A stretch of DNA of 64,000 bases from Drosophila persimilis (taxonomy: Eukaryota > Arthropoda > Insecta > Diptera > Drosophilidae), in NCBI RefSeq assembly GCF_003286085.1, contig NW_020825308.1:62001-126000 (forward strand), in the 5' to 3' direction. The notes under the pieces are model-generated. The model had not been told where the DNA came from. It was given only the letters and a program-made list of their open reading frames with translations, and searched no databases. The position numbers and the translations under genes are program-made. Of this stretch, positions 47,604-58,400 are shown piece after piece (position 1 is the stretch's first letter; each line of letters opens with the position of its first letter).

Positions 47604-47609
47604 TTTATT
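47604..47609 (-). terminator. Poly(A) signal, probably mip130
   Basis: TTTATT on + gives AATAAA on the mip130 strand, about 155 nt past its stop codon at 47763. Cleavage 10-30 nt further would fall at or inside the eIF2B-epsilon 3' end. Confidence 0.6.
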
Positions 47610-47762
47610 GCAACGCCTTCTCGATATTTTCCTCGGAGATATCTTGCTGATAGTCCCCTCTTACATTTGATTAACCTAGATCCAGACCATGAAATGGTCC
47701 ATCGAAAAAAAGGAAACTAAAAAAGCGCGACAAATTAATCGCATTTGTTTTGGATTACGTCT

Positions 47763-50639
47763 CTACTTCGTCTCGTAAATGAATTCATCCTGGAAGTCGG
47801 AGTTCCCTTCCTCTAGGTTCAGCCGCTCAACGCCGACCATATCCGCCTCCTCCTCCTCATCCTCGGACTCCTTCACCGACTCGATGGTTATCTGGGAGTC
47901 GTCGGTGACAGCGGGATTCGGGGACTGTGCATCCTCTCGCTGCTGCTCTGCATTGTCTGTTTCGGCCTCGGAGTCAATTTTCTCGTCATCTTCGCCTTCT
48001 GCCTGCTGCCCTGCACTGTCCACGTCCATCCGCTCACGCTTGTCTTCCTGCAGCCGCTGCTTTGTCTCTTTTTCAGCTTCTGTGGTGTCATCAGCTTTAC
48101 TATGTGCTAGTACCTTGCCAGAATCGTCTGCATCGACTGCCTTCTTTTTCTTATCCTCCTTCTCTTTGCACTTTGAGGTGTCGTCGGCATCAGCATCATT
48201 TTCCTCATCGGTCCCCTCCTCTTTGGGTGTCTTTGGCGACTTGACATCTTCGGCAGCCGCCCGGCTGAGCCTGCGCTTCTCGAGATTCCGAGTGATGTCC
48301 TGGGCAATGAACTCCAGCCGCAATTGGACACTCTTGTGGAACACATCCATGTTATCGGCGCTCACAAGGTTGGTGCGCACCTCCTCCATGCAGCCCTCGA
48401 GCACCTGCCTGACCTTGCCAACCGGGCAGTCTCCGCCGAGGTTCTGCGTGACTATCAGCAGCGTGGTTAGGTTCTTTAGCAGCGTCACCATGCGCTCGTT
48501 CTTCACAAGACCATTGTTCATGCCGTCTACCGTCCGGTTCGCCTTGGCCCGACACTCCTCGCGCAGGTACGTGGGCGAGATCATGGCCTGAACATTCGGA
48601 TTTCGCGTCAGCGTAGAGGAGAGCTCCTGTACTTTGGTGAGCTCATACATGAGGTCGGTATTGATGCGCTCAATGGAGACGATGTTGTAGGCGTACTGGC
48701 GCTGGAAGTTGTCGGCGATCTGACGGCGGTGGCGTTCTCCGGCCTCGTCATGGCCCATCATGTCGTCGATGGCCAGCTCCGCGGTGGAGTTCATTTTGTT
48801 TAGGCGATTGATGCGCTCGGCCTTTACCGCGATATGCTTCTCCAAGTGGACAAGGTGCTCCAGCAGCTTGTTAGAGTACCTGTGAGCTCGTATCAGCTGC
48901 GGCCGTATCGGGCTCTCCCCGATGGCGTCCTGACCCAGCAGGGGATCACTCTTGTTTAGTTTCATGCTAAGAGCGTTCCTTGCCGCCGCATTATTGCTTG
49001 CCAGGTGCTTCTGAGGGCCGAAAAGTCCTGTGCCTGCCTTTCTCCCATTGGCGGAGGGACGCTTCTGGAGATAGCTACTGGAGAGGCTGGCCGTGTAGCC
49101 CAGGTTGGTGGTAAAGCCCAGGCTGTTGGTCTGGTAGATGCTCATCAGGTTAGGACGGAAGTCCTTGGTGAAGCTGTGCAGTGGCAGCATCTCGTGAAAG
49201 TTTTCCGACACTATCTCAAAGTCCGGTATGGCGTGGGTCCCCAGGCCGGGCCGCTCGAACGTTACCCGGTACGTGGCGTTGAGCGAGTCGTAGGCGGCGA
49301 CAGTGCCGGAGAAGATGCCGTCTTGGGGGGTGCGCAGCCGAGCCGTCACCTTGGTGCCCAGCGGCAGTGGCATGGGGATCTTATCGGGCATATCCGACAG
49401 GAGAACGGAGTCCTTCAGCTCGCCCGGCTTGCGTGACTGGAGAGTGCGCATAAGCTTTCGTTTCCTGTCCAGCTCTTTGCGCTCCTCGTTGAAGAAGTTG
49501 GCTGAGCAGCGCCTAGGCTTTCCCATCTGGCGTCTGATGGTCGACCACTCGTGTCGGTTGAGCTGACGCGTTCCCAGGCGCGGGTCCAGCTCGTTCACGT
49601 GGTTCAGGAATTCGTCACGGCTGTCGAAAAGCGGCCTGTCTATGTACGAGTAGAACCACTCGGCGATGGCCCACTTGTGGGCCTTAGGCAGCTTCAGCAG
49701 GTTGCGCAGGCGGAGCCCGATCGCCTGGCCCACCCGTTTGTTGGCCGCCAACAGGGCCTGAGCCTGGCTAGCCTCCTCCTCAGCAGTGGCCGCGGCAGCA
49801 GCTGCGGCTGCCGAACCCTTGGTTCCTCCGGATGATGCACCGCTGCCCTTGCCCGACTTGTGGCCAGATAGGTTCGATTTGCCGGCGGACTGTGTCTGCC
49901 TGGCAGCCTGACCCTTGGCTGGCGTCTTCTTGTTCTTGTTGCCAGCTGCCGTCATCTGATGTTGGCTGCCGGCTGAGGTGGAGCTGGATCCATTGTCGCT
50001 GGAGCGCATGTAGCGCGAGACGACGCCCTTGCGCTTCTTGAGCACCTTGGCGGGGGCGGTGTGGGCCACTTTCCCTGAGCAGCCGCTGCCAGGTCTACCG
50101 GCGCCCAGGGGCGGGCGACCGGACACCTTCTTTGGGGCAAGGCTCATGCGTAACGGTTTGTCGTCGTTGATAATATTCTCGTCGTAAAAGAGCTTGTTTC
50201 TCTTGCGAATTCGGGCGGGCATTCCACGGGCATTCAGCGTTAGGATGGGAGCCTTCGTCACCTTGGGCTTGGGTGGTGGGGCGCTGCCCACGCGCTGCAG
50301 TCCTAGCGTGGCCAGGCTGAAGGCCGGCGGATCCACTTGCTCTTCCGGTTCGCTGTTCTCGTTGCTGTCCTGCTCATCGTCCTCGTCATGCTCCAGATCT
50401 GCTTCAGGCTCGGCTGTGGCGTCCCCCTCTTTTGTGTCGTCTTCGCCTGCATTCACATCGACATCACCAGCCCCGGCATCCTTTTTCTGCTCATTGTCGC
50501 TCTTGCTGTCATCGTCGTGATCCATTGGCTTAGCGGTGGCCTCCTCCTCGCTCGATTTCTTCCTTGCGGCAGCGGCAGCGGCTGTAGAAACGGCTGCTGC
50601 CTTCCTGCCCTTGCCTTTGGTAGCTTCTGCGACGGGCAT
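47763..50639 (-). CDS. mip130: Myb-interacting protein 130 (LIN-9 family)
   Basis: A LIN-9/Aly-type subunit of the dREAM/Myb-MuvB complex, which represses developmental genes and tunes chorion gene replication. One coding exon of 958 residues from ATG 50639 (MPVAEATKGKGRKAAA). A charged low-complexity N-terminus (1-300) is followed by the DIRP domain (about 320-400; WAIAEWFYSYIDRPLFDSRDEFL and WSTIRRQMGKPRRCSANFF). A Tudor-like region comes next (about 415-480; GTKVTARLRTPQDGIFSGTV), then LIN-9-type helical segments (about 590-760) and a very acidic tail. A splice acceptor (CCTTGCAG) lies at 50660-50661, so there is an upstream exon. The frame is open back to that acceptor, so a few more N-terminal residues cannot be excluded. 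Confidence 0.92.
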   Translation of the reverse strand: MPVAEATKGKGRKAAAVSTAAAAAARKKSSEEEATAKPMDHDDDSKSDNEQKKDAGAGDVDVNAGEDDTKEGDATAEPEADLEHDEDDEQDSNENSEPEEQVDPPAFSLATLGLQRVGSAPPPKPKVTKAPILTLNARGMPARIRKRNKLFYDENIINDDKPLRMSLAPKKVSGRPPLGAGRPGSGCSGKVAHTAPAKVLKKRKGVVSRYMRSSDNGSSSTSAGSQHQMTAAGNKNKKTPAKGQAARQTQSAGKSNLSGHKSGKGSGASSGGTKGSAAAAAAAATAEEEASQAQALLAANKRVGQAIGLRLRNLLKLPKAHKWAIAEWFYSYIDRPLFDSRDEFLNHVNELDPRLGTRQLNRHEWSTIRRQMGKPRRCSANFFNEERKELDRKRKLMRTLQSRKPGELKDSVLLSDMPDKIPMPLPLGTKVTARLRTPQDGIFSGTVAAYDSLNATYRVTFERPGLGTHAIPDFEIVSENFHEMLPLHSFTKDFRPNLMSIYQTNSLGFTTNLGYTASLSSSYLQKRPSANGRKAGTGLFGPQKHLASNNAAARNALSMKLNKSDPLLGQDAIGESPIRPQLIRAHRYSNKLLEHLVHLEKHIAVKAERINRLNKMNSTAELAIDDMMGHDEAGERHRRQIADNFQRQYAYNIVSIERINTDLMYELTKVQELSSTLTRNPNVQAMISPTYLREECRAKANRTVDGMNNGLVKNERMVTLLKNLTTLLIVTQNLGGDCPVGKVRQVLEGCMEEVRTNLVSADNMDVFHKSVQLRLEFIAQDITRNLEKRRLSRAAAEDVKSPKTPKEEGTDEENDADADDTSKCKEKEDKKKKAVDADDSGKVLAHSKADDTTEAEKETKQRLQEDKRERMDVDSAGQQAEGEDDEKIDSEAETDNAEQQREDAQSPNPAVTDDSQITIESVKESEDEEEEADMVGVERLNLEEGNSDFQDEFIYETK

Positions 50640-51359
50640 TTTCACTGGGCGAATACAAGCTGCAAGGACCAGAGAAAACAGACAGTTGAAGATCTAGAAA
50701 ACAACATTCAAGCTAATACTCCTACAAGTAGTGAGCCTACAGCCTACAGCCCAAGATTTCTTCTTACTTTTCCTGAAATCGGAACACTCGGCAGGCACGG
50801 CTGTCGACTCTCTGGGGCCGAGATACTTACACAAGTACGAGTATACTTTTATCAATTGTCGAGGGAGAGGGTAAACGTAAACAGTATTCGGGCAACAGTG
50901 CCAAAGGAAGGTCTGTTCGATCTATCTGATTATTCTTATTCTAGCCCGACTATAGCAAATGTTCTTTGGAAGCTTTGTGGTAAGGCGGTGGCAGTGTTCG
51001 TTCTGGGGTTGGGTTGTCTTCGGCAGTGGCTTTCTCCCACCGCTCGTACCTCCTATCACATGTTTTGCAGTGCGTTCACAGCAGGCAAAACGGCGCCGGA
51101 TCGCTCTTGTGCGCTGTACTGTACCTGTAGCGGCAGCGCTGCAGTAGAACGCTCTCCTATGCCCAGAAGATAGGGCCGTGTCGACCACTGATCTAGCTTG
51201 ACATCAAAGTCGCATTTTCTAATGAAGCTTGAAGCTTGAACCGGTTCGCGATGGTGTTCTCGTGAACTGGGGGTGAACCATTGCTCAAAAATATAGCCAG
51301 ATCGGCGGACAAGAAAATATCTCATTGAATAAAACTAGCTCTGCCTTTGTTTGTTTAAT

Positions 51360-52390
51360 TGTATATGTGTTTCGGACCCCATAATGTTTAGACATGTGTT
51401 CTGGATCATTATCAAAGCCGAGTCTATATACATAGGCATGTCTGTCTGTCCGCAAACTCTCTCTTTGGGTCTTACTTTACGCTCAGCACAACTGAGAGCC
51501 AACTTTGACGCCATGTTTGATGTGAGAGGAGACACAGACACAGATACAGATATATGGATGCCGTTTTGTTTGGTTTGTAAAATATTTAAACTCAACAGAA
51601 AAACGATGGAAAATGTATATTGTTAGCTTTTGAGACATATTCATCTATTAGATGCGGTCTATTTGAAATTGTTTTTTGGCATTGGAGTTTTGTGAACATC
51701 CGTAACATAGAGCTACTTGCAACAAGCAAACGAGTCGTACTGAGCAAAATAAGACCCGAAAAGAGGGCGCGTTTCGTTTGCGGACCACCTTGCATAATTT
51801 CATCATGGTCCGCCCTATTGTTTTATTTCTCAGACACTTTAAGATCTAGATGAACCAAATTTGCTGAGGCGAAACTACAGATTACTAAAAGATTCAAGAA
51901 TTTGAAGCAGATCGGGTCACCGATTTCGATCCCCGTTAAATTACACTCTGAATCAAAAAATGTAGGCGAAAGTTGAAAAAGTATTACAGTTTCCAAGAGA
52001 GTTTTTCATATTTTGCATATTAAAAACGAGTATTTTACTGAATGTAAATTTTTTTAAATTTAGTGTAATTAAACTTGTAATCAACCGTGATTATTACGAA
52101 GAAAATAAGAGGTTAAATAACAAAATCCTGTGGAAAATATAGCCAGAATTAACAAAACCATTACCCATGGCAGATCCCCTGCTATGTGCTCGCTCTATGT
52201 ATTTTCTCTCTCTCTCTCTTTCTTAACGAGAATTGATACAGATAGCCGGTATCTCCTATGTCCATGTCCTACCCGCCTTCACCAACTAATCAACCGGGAC
52301 CTTTTGCGAATAGCGAACGATAATAACTCCTGATAAATATGTATATTTGATACACTGAATGAGTACCGGGTATGGGTACAGTCGCCCTGG
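51360..52390. mobile_element. Helitron-like (INE-1/DINE-1) region, degenerate
   Basis: Contains GGATCATTATCAAAGCCGAG, GCATGTCTGTCTGTCCGC (51431), GAAGCAGATCGGGTCACCG (51906) and a terminal-like GAATGAGTACCGGGTATGGG (52358). A CT run lies at 52205-52221. The order of words follows the other copies in this window. The middle is heavily decayed and limits are approximate. Confidence 0.5.
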
Positions 52391-52489
52391 GCCGCGACTC
52401 TCAAAGTACCATTTGGTTAACGATCGTTTTTCATTGAATTCAATTTAAAAAAATTATATAATAAAATTACGCCGATAAAACTGTAAAAT

Positions 52490-52939
52490 CTTATAGAAAA
52501 TGGAATAATTTAACGGATGAGCCGGATAGATTTTTCCTCAAAAATCACGATGGAAAAGATCTTTCTTATAGAAAATGGAATCATTTAACGGATGAACCGG
52601 ATAGATTTTTCCTCAAAAATCATGATGGAAAAGCTCTTTCTTATAGAAAATGGAATCATTTAACGGATAAACCGGATTGATTTTTCCTCAAAAATCATGA
52701 TGGAAAAGATCTTTCTTATAGAAAATGGAATCATTTAACGGATAAACCGGATTGATTTTTCCTCAAAAATCATGATGGAAAAGATCTTTCTTGTAGAAAA
52801 TGGAATCGTTTAACGGATGAACCGGATAGATTTTTCCTCAAAAATCATGATGGAAAAGCTCTTTCTTATAGAAAATGGAATCATTTAACGGATAAACCGG
52901 ATTGATTTTTCCTCAAAAATCACGATGGAAGAGCTCTCA
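52490..52939. repeat. Tandem array, 75-bp unit, six copies
   Basis: The word CTTATAGAAAATGGAAT starts at 52490, 52565, 52640, 52715, 52790 and 52865, an exact 75-bp period. Each unit also has AACGGATRARCCGGAT and TTTTTCCTCAAAAATCAYGATGG. Units differ at a few positions (for example CCGGATAG versus CCGGATTG, and AAAGAT versus AAAGCT) and CTTGTAG replaces CTTATAG in unit 5. One forward frame is open in units 1, 2 and 5 but has TGA in units 3, 4 and 6. Flanked on the left by Helitron-like sequence. Confidence 0.95.
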
Positions 52940-52983
52940 GGACAGCAGTAACCTTCAATTCCATTGCTGTTATACTCAAGTTC

Positions 52984-53394
52984 ATGGATCTACAAGTGTA
53001 TGTCCTAGCGCTCTGCATAAACGGACAACCGAATCAGCGATTCAGCTTTCTCATAACTTCGAATAGCTCGGCCAAAACGGACCAAATAAAGCGAATCCCG
53101 AATCGACTCGGTTCTTTTCTCGCTCACTCTCTACTTGATTATCTGGTAGATAGAACGATAAAGCAGCATACAAAATGCTGTTTTTTTTTGATTCGCCCTC
53201 GGCCTGAGGGCCTTTGTTCGACTGTGGGTGCGTCATGGGTGGGTGCAGAGTACACAACATTTTTGTGCATGCACGATACCGATTTCCGTGTGTGCAATAT
53301 GTCCACGCATACACAAAGGGATTTCTCCGCATACGAACGAAAGTCTTTAGTGATTCGGGGTGATTCGAATCCGACTGAAGGCAGGATCGAATAA
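52984..53394 (+). other. Unassigned 136-codon open frame after the array
   Basis: Starts ATG GAT CTA CAA GTG just after the 75-bp array and runs 136 codons to a TAA. I recognise no domain, and there are no clear splice sites or signal peptide. It may be chance or a remnant of a mobile element. Listed only because it is the longest intergenic frame here. Confidence 0.15.
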
Positions 53395-55404
53395 AGATCG
53401 AACGCACTAAAGGGGCATAAGTAAAGCTGTGATTCTATGAATACTGTGGCTTCATGCAGGTCTCAAGTATTTATTTACATTGGGGTTGCGCTTATTTAAA
53501 CAATGTTTAGAGGTTTGAGACCTTATCTTTCGACGCATTTTCTTCGCGCACACAAATAAGCGGAACCCTAATGTACATACTATGTACTCGCGAATAACGG
53601 TTGACGCTTTCGTGGTGTCTTGTCTGAACCGAAAAGGGAGAGAAAATTCGCTCCGTTATTGTTTTTGTGATTGTGGTGCTTGTGGTCACGATATTTATAA
53701 AGTTATACGAGAGATCTGTGCACATAGAAGAGATAAGCACCGCCACTTGCCCATGTGAATGGTATGCCCTTCTTGTCGGTTCTGCAGAAGGTCAAGGGAA
53801 TGATTGGAATATTAACGGTTTCCTCATGTTTGACTTTATTTGCTGTATGCTGCGGTACATAATTGGTTTAGTTGCTTCATTTCGTTTCGTTTCGTTTCAT
53901 TTTGTTGCGTAATACTTTGATTGAAGGACCTCGTATGTAACTATGCATATGTGCATACATGTAGTGTAGTTCGTAGGTGAAGCACATACAATATTTGCAA
54001 ATACAATACATTCATTCACAATACAATTCGATACACATGCAACATGGACGCTTGCGTGTGTTTCAGGTATTAGATACATAAAGATGCGTACATTGCAATT
54101 TCCATTCTATAATAACGTACATATCGTATGTTTTTAGGATAAATAGTTTCTCGGATACATTTCGCGCTCGGCAAGCGGTTGGTTCCTCGCTCAACACTCG
54201 ACACTCCATGCTTATCCGCCTTCTCCGAGCTTCAGAATAAATGATGCACGTGTGTGGGTGTTCTTGTTTACACAGAATTATCTGTACAGTTTCCGCAGAA
54301 CGAAACAAAAACAACGAGTTCTTACATGGATACGCCTGGCGCCTAGGCCGAGTTACATCGAAAAACAAAGTAATTATAATAATAGTAGTTACAATTAGGA
54401 TAGCAATAGAAAAAAAAAACACTTGGCTCTATTTTCTAGTTATTTAGTGGGTTTGTTTGCCTTTTGCTTTTCTTTCTTTTGTAACTTTTTGTAACGTTTT
54501 GCAATACATCTGTTTAGGTTCTTTAGATATATATATATATAACAATACATTATGTATAACAAATATGGATAATAATAGTAATAATAGTAGCATACAATAG
54601 TAGTAATAATATTAATAATAATAATAATAGTTTGTAATCATAATAACAGCTTTTCGTTCTTTGTTTTACAAGGTTTTCCTCTTTCTGTGGTTGTTGATGA
54701 TGTTGTGGTTGTTTTTGCTTGCTTTTTGTATACACATGCCTGTAGGTCGGAACGGTAGTATGTACTATAGTAATTATTGGCGACTGTTAATATTTGGATA
54801 TAGGTAATATTTTCTCTGTAGGTAGGTTACAACGACAAACAGGAACAGAAACTGCAACTGCAACTGCAACTGGAACTGGAACAGGAGGTAAAACGCGTGC
54901 TGTGCACGAGCGGCGAATCGGTAAAATATATGTAGCTCTAGGAATAAAATTAGCAGGGGATACTGGGGCATACAGGTGGATGCACGGATTCACTGCCGTA
55001 TTGGGGGAACACCTGGCGTACTGCCGTGCCGCAACAGTGGAAGGTACGATACGTTAAAATCGTCTAATACATACATTAAAATACATAAAGATACAGAATA
55101 TATAGATAGAATATACATACACATATTGTAGGATATATAAATAAATAACAAAATTAATTTGTGAGTCGCATCGATCGCAATGATTTTGTTTCCCTTTTCC
55201 TTATCCTTTTGCTTTTCCTTTTGCTGCCGCTTCTTTTCGCGCCTTTCCTGGCTTCGTTTGCAGAAACATAATCCTTAGATAAATTGGCTTCGTTTTCATT
55301 CATAATAATTATTGTTGTGTAGTTTCGTATCGCCGTCGCTTTTGAAGCCCGCGTTGATTGCCTGCTAAAATACATTCGTTCCTCCTGCCCTAGAGATTGC
55401 GTCC

Positions 55405-58400
55405 TTAGACATTGAACCGCGTCTCGGAGCCGTCAGCCAACATGAGGGTCACCGTACGATTATTGATCCAGACAAGCTTGGCCAGCCGCATGGGGTTGAG
55501 TCGCGAAACGTCCGGAATGGGGGCCGTGGAGTAGCCCTTGGTGCAACGCGTCTGCGACTGTCCCAGCCCGAACATGCCGGTGCTCGTCTGCCAGAAGGAG
55601 AGCCGGTTCTCGGCGCACGAGTACGAGACGAGATACTTGCCGTCGGGCGAAAAGGCCAGGGAGGTGATGGGGTGCGTGTGAGCGGGGATCATCTGGCACT
55701 TGTTCTGACGCAGCTCGTAGATGGCCAGGTTGCCGCTGTTGGCGCCGACGGCGATGCGGCGGGTCTGAGAGCAATGGGAGATCTGGTTGAACTTGCAGAT
55801 CGGCGGGCAGAGCTCGGCCAGGCCGCGGACCTTCAGCTCGTTGCTGTCCACGCAGTGCAGCGCGATGTCCATGACCTCCACCAGCAGGCTGGCGATCTCC
55901 GACTGCATCTTGTCGATCAGCATCTCCACGCACTGCAGGATCTCGCCCTTGGCCTTGTACAGGACTGACTGCGTCAGGGGCGCGTTGATGGACTGCGCGT
56001 TCTGTTGCATCGTGTTGTACCTGGCCACCTCGCGGGCCATGGTGGTGATGAAGGCCGCCGGTCGGGCGGTGGCTATCAGGCGCAGGGCATGCCGGGCCGT
56101 GCGGCAGGCGTCCGCCTGTGGCGTCAGCGGAAGCTTGTAGTTCAGATTGGGCACCGCTTTGCCCTCGCACGAGATCTCCAGCAGGCCGAGCAGCACCTTG
56201 GACACGTCCAGGTAGGGCTCCCACACCGTGAAGCCCCTGCCCAGCAGGTCGATGGCCGCTCGCCGCAGCGGCGTGTACTGGGGCAGCTTGGGCGAGGGCG
56301 GCGCATACAGCAGGTGGGCCAGGGCCATCGAGGTGAGCCTGGCCAGGTTATTGGCTATGCCGAAGCCCTCCACCACGGACGATATGCGGCGCTCTCCGCT
56401 CTGTCCGGTCGCCCCAGTGGCGAGGCTGATGCTCCCGCGGTGGTTGGGCGACTCTTGTGAGATGTCCTGCCCGAACTCTGCCCCGATCACGCCCAGCAGG
56501 ATGACGGCCGTGGTTTGCTTGCGTTTCAGCTCCGACAGACTAGACGGCTTGCGTATGATCTCCTCCTCCTCCTCCTCGTAGTCCTCGTCATGGTGCTGTT
56601 CCGCGCCGGGAATTCCTCCCGCCCCGGCACCCGCAGCTGAGCCACTAATTGAGTGGGTGCCGTTGCTGCTGCCGCCGCCTCCAGCCCCGACGCTGGCATG
56701 GGATCCGCTCGAGCTCTGGCTGAGGAGCACCAGCTGCTGCTGGGCCCCCACGATGGGCTCGGTGTGGGTGTAGAGGGGCAGGTACTGAGCCCAGCTTTCG
56801 ACTAGCTGCTTTCGCCCCTTCTTGCCCATGCGGGTGAGCTCCCCGAGCAGGATCTGCTGGGCAGCCTCGCGGATTTCGATGCAGTGGTGCTGCCATCGCT
56901 TCACCATCATCTCCACCTGGGGTCGCTTGAACTTCTTCGGCTCGAGGGCCTCGATTTTGTCGGGCAACAGGAAGCAGTGGTGGGTGGCCAGGAGGCTCCA
57001 GGCATGCTTGATCTGTGAAATGTGGTGGGCGAGGATCTCCTCGCGCTCCTCCTCGTTGCTCAGCGTGGAGTCGGTCCGCTGGGCCAGGCGCTGCAGCTTC
57101 TTGTGCTTCTCGCTGTCCGGCAGGAAAGAGGCGGCGCTCATCGACAGCAGCGTGTTCGACATGGCTACCAGCGCCAGGATGTGGTTAGTCGTCAGCGTGG
57201 TGCTCAGCTCCCAGTGGAGGCGTGAAGTGAATATGGCGGTCAGGTGCTCCAGGCGCTGCAGCTCCTCCGGAAGCGGGCGCTTCTTCGAGCTGGAGGGCAG
57301 CTGGAGGCCCGGCGGAATGTCGTAGTTGTTCTGCCAAGTGGGCAGCAACAGGGACATGTAGCCCGCCTTGGAGAGCACCCCGTACGAGATGGGCACGATG
57401 GGACGGAGCAGGCCCAGCCGCGTCTCACACATCTTGTCCAGGTGCGGGTCCAGGCCCCACGAGTGGAGCAGCGAGAGGAGCAGCTGGGCCACCTCCATCA
57501 CGTGGGTGACCTCCATCTTGGAGGCGATCTTGCTCTTCAGGTCCTGCTGCTCCTCGTGCGACTCCACCGCCTTCTGCAAGCTCTCCACCTTGGCCTGAAC
57601 CTTCTTCTCCACGATCTCCGTCTTCTCCTTGAACTTCTGGACGAGTCCGTGCTTGTCCTTGTCCTTCAGGATCTTCTCCACGTCGACGGCCTTGTTCTTC
57701 ACCTTGTTGAAGAAGTCCCCAATCTTCTTGCTCGCGTCCAGGTGCATCGACTTGCCATCCTTCGGGTTCTGCAGGTGCACCCCCAGCGCCTCCAAGGTGG
57801 CCGGCGTCATCTGGGCGTACTCCTCGCTGTGCAGCTCGAAGATCAGTCCCTCGATGTCGAAAAACAGGATGTGGCTCTCGGCGTCCTTGGGGTTGGTGCG
57901 CAGTCCCTGGATCACCAGTGGATTGCTGCGGTGCTTCATGAGGAAGTCAAAGTTCCCTTGGTTGTGGCCCTGCAGCTGCTGGAGCTGGGTGATCCCGCGC
58001 TGGGTGGCGTGGCGGATGGCGTTCATGTTCCTCGACTTGAGGCCGCGGAAGAAGTGAACCGCCGGATTGGCCATCCCCATTTCGCTGGTCGAGGCGCCGC
58101 TCACCCCCGAGGAGCCACCACCGACCCCGTCCTCGCCTGCCTGCTCGTCGCAGGCGGAGAGCACCTCTTCGGCCAGCATTCCGTGGAGCACCCGGTCCAG
58201 GTGGCCGGTTTCCATCTGCCACACGTAGACGGAGCCGTCCGAGCAGCCCACGATGAGGAAGTCGTCCAGTGGACGCCACTTGATGGTCACCACGGGGAAC
58301 AGGTGGCGACTGGCCAGGGTAACGCACTTGCGCTCCTGCAGGGACACAAGAGTCACCGAGTGGTCCGAGGCGACCGAGCAGATGCACTTGAGGATCCGCG

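Larger units (their letters stand above)
50640..55404. other. Repeat-rich spacer between mip130 and Rbcn-3B
   Basis: The left end is the mip130 leader and promoter. The middle holds a Helitron-like region (about 51360-52390), a 75-bp tandem array (52490-52939) and a 136-codon open frame (52984-53394) without recognisable family. To the right are simple repeats: TTTCG units near 53880-53904, AATAATAGT units at 54565-54640 and AACTGC units near 54846-54875. The last few hundred bases are Rbcn-3B 3' UTR. No functional gene is supported. Confidence 0.5.
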
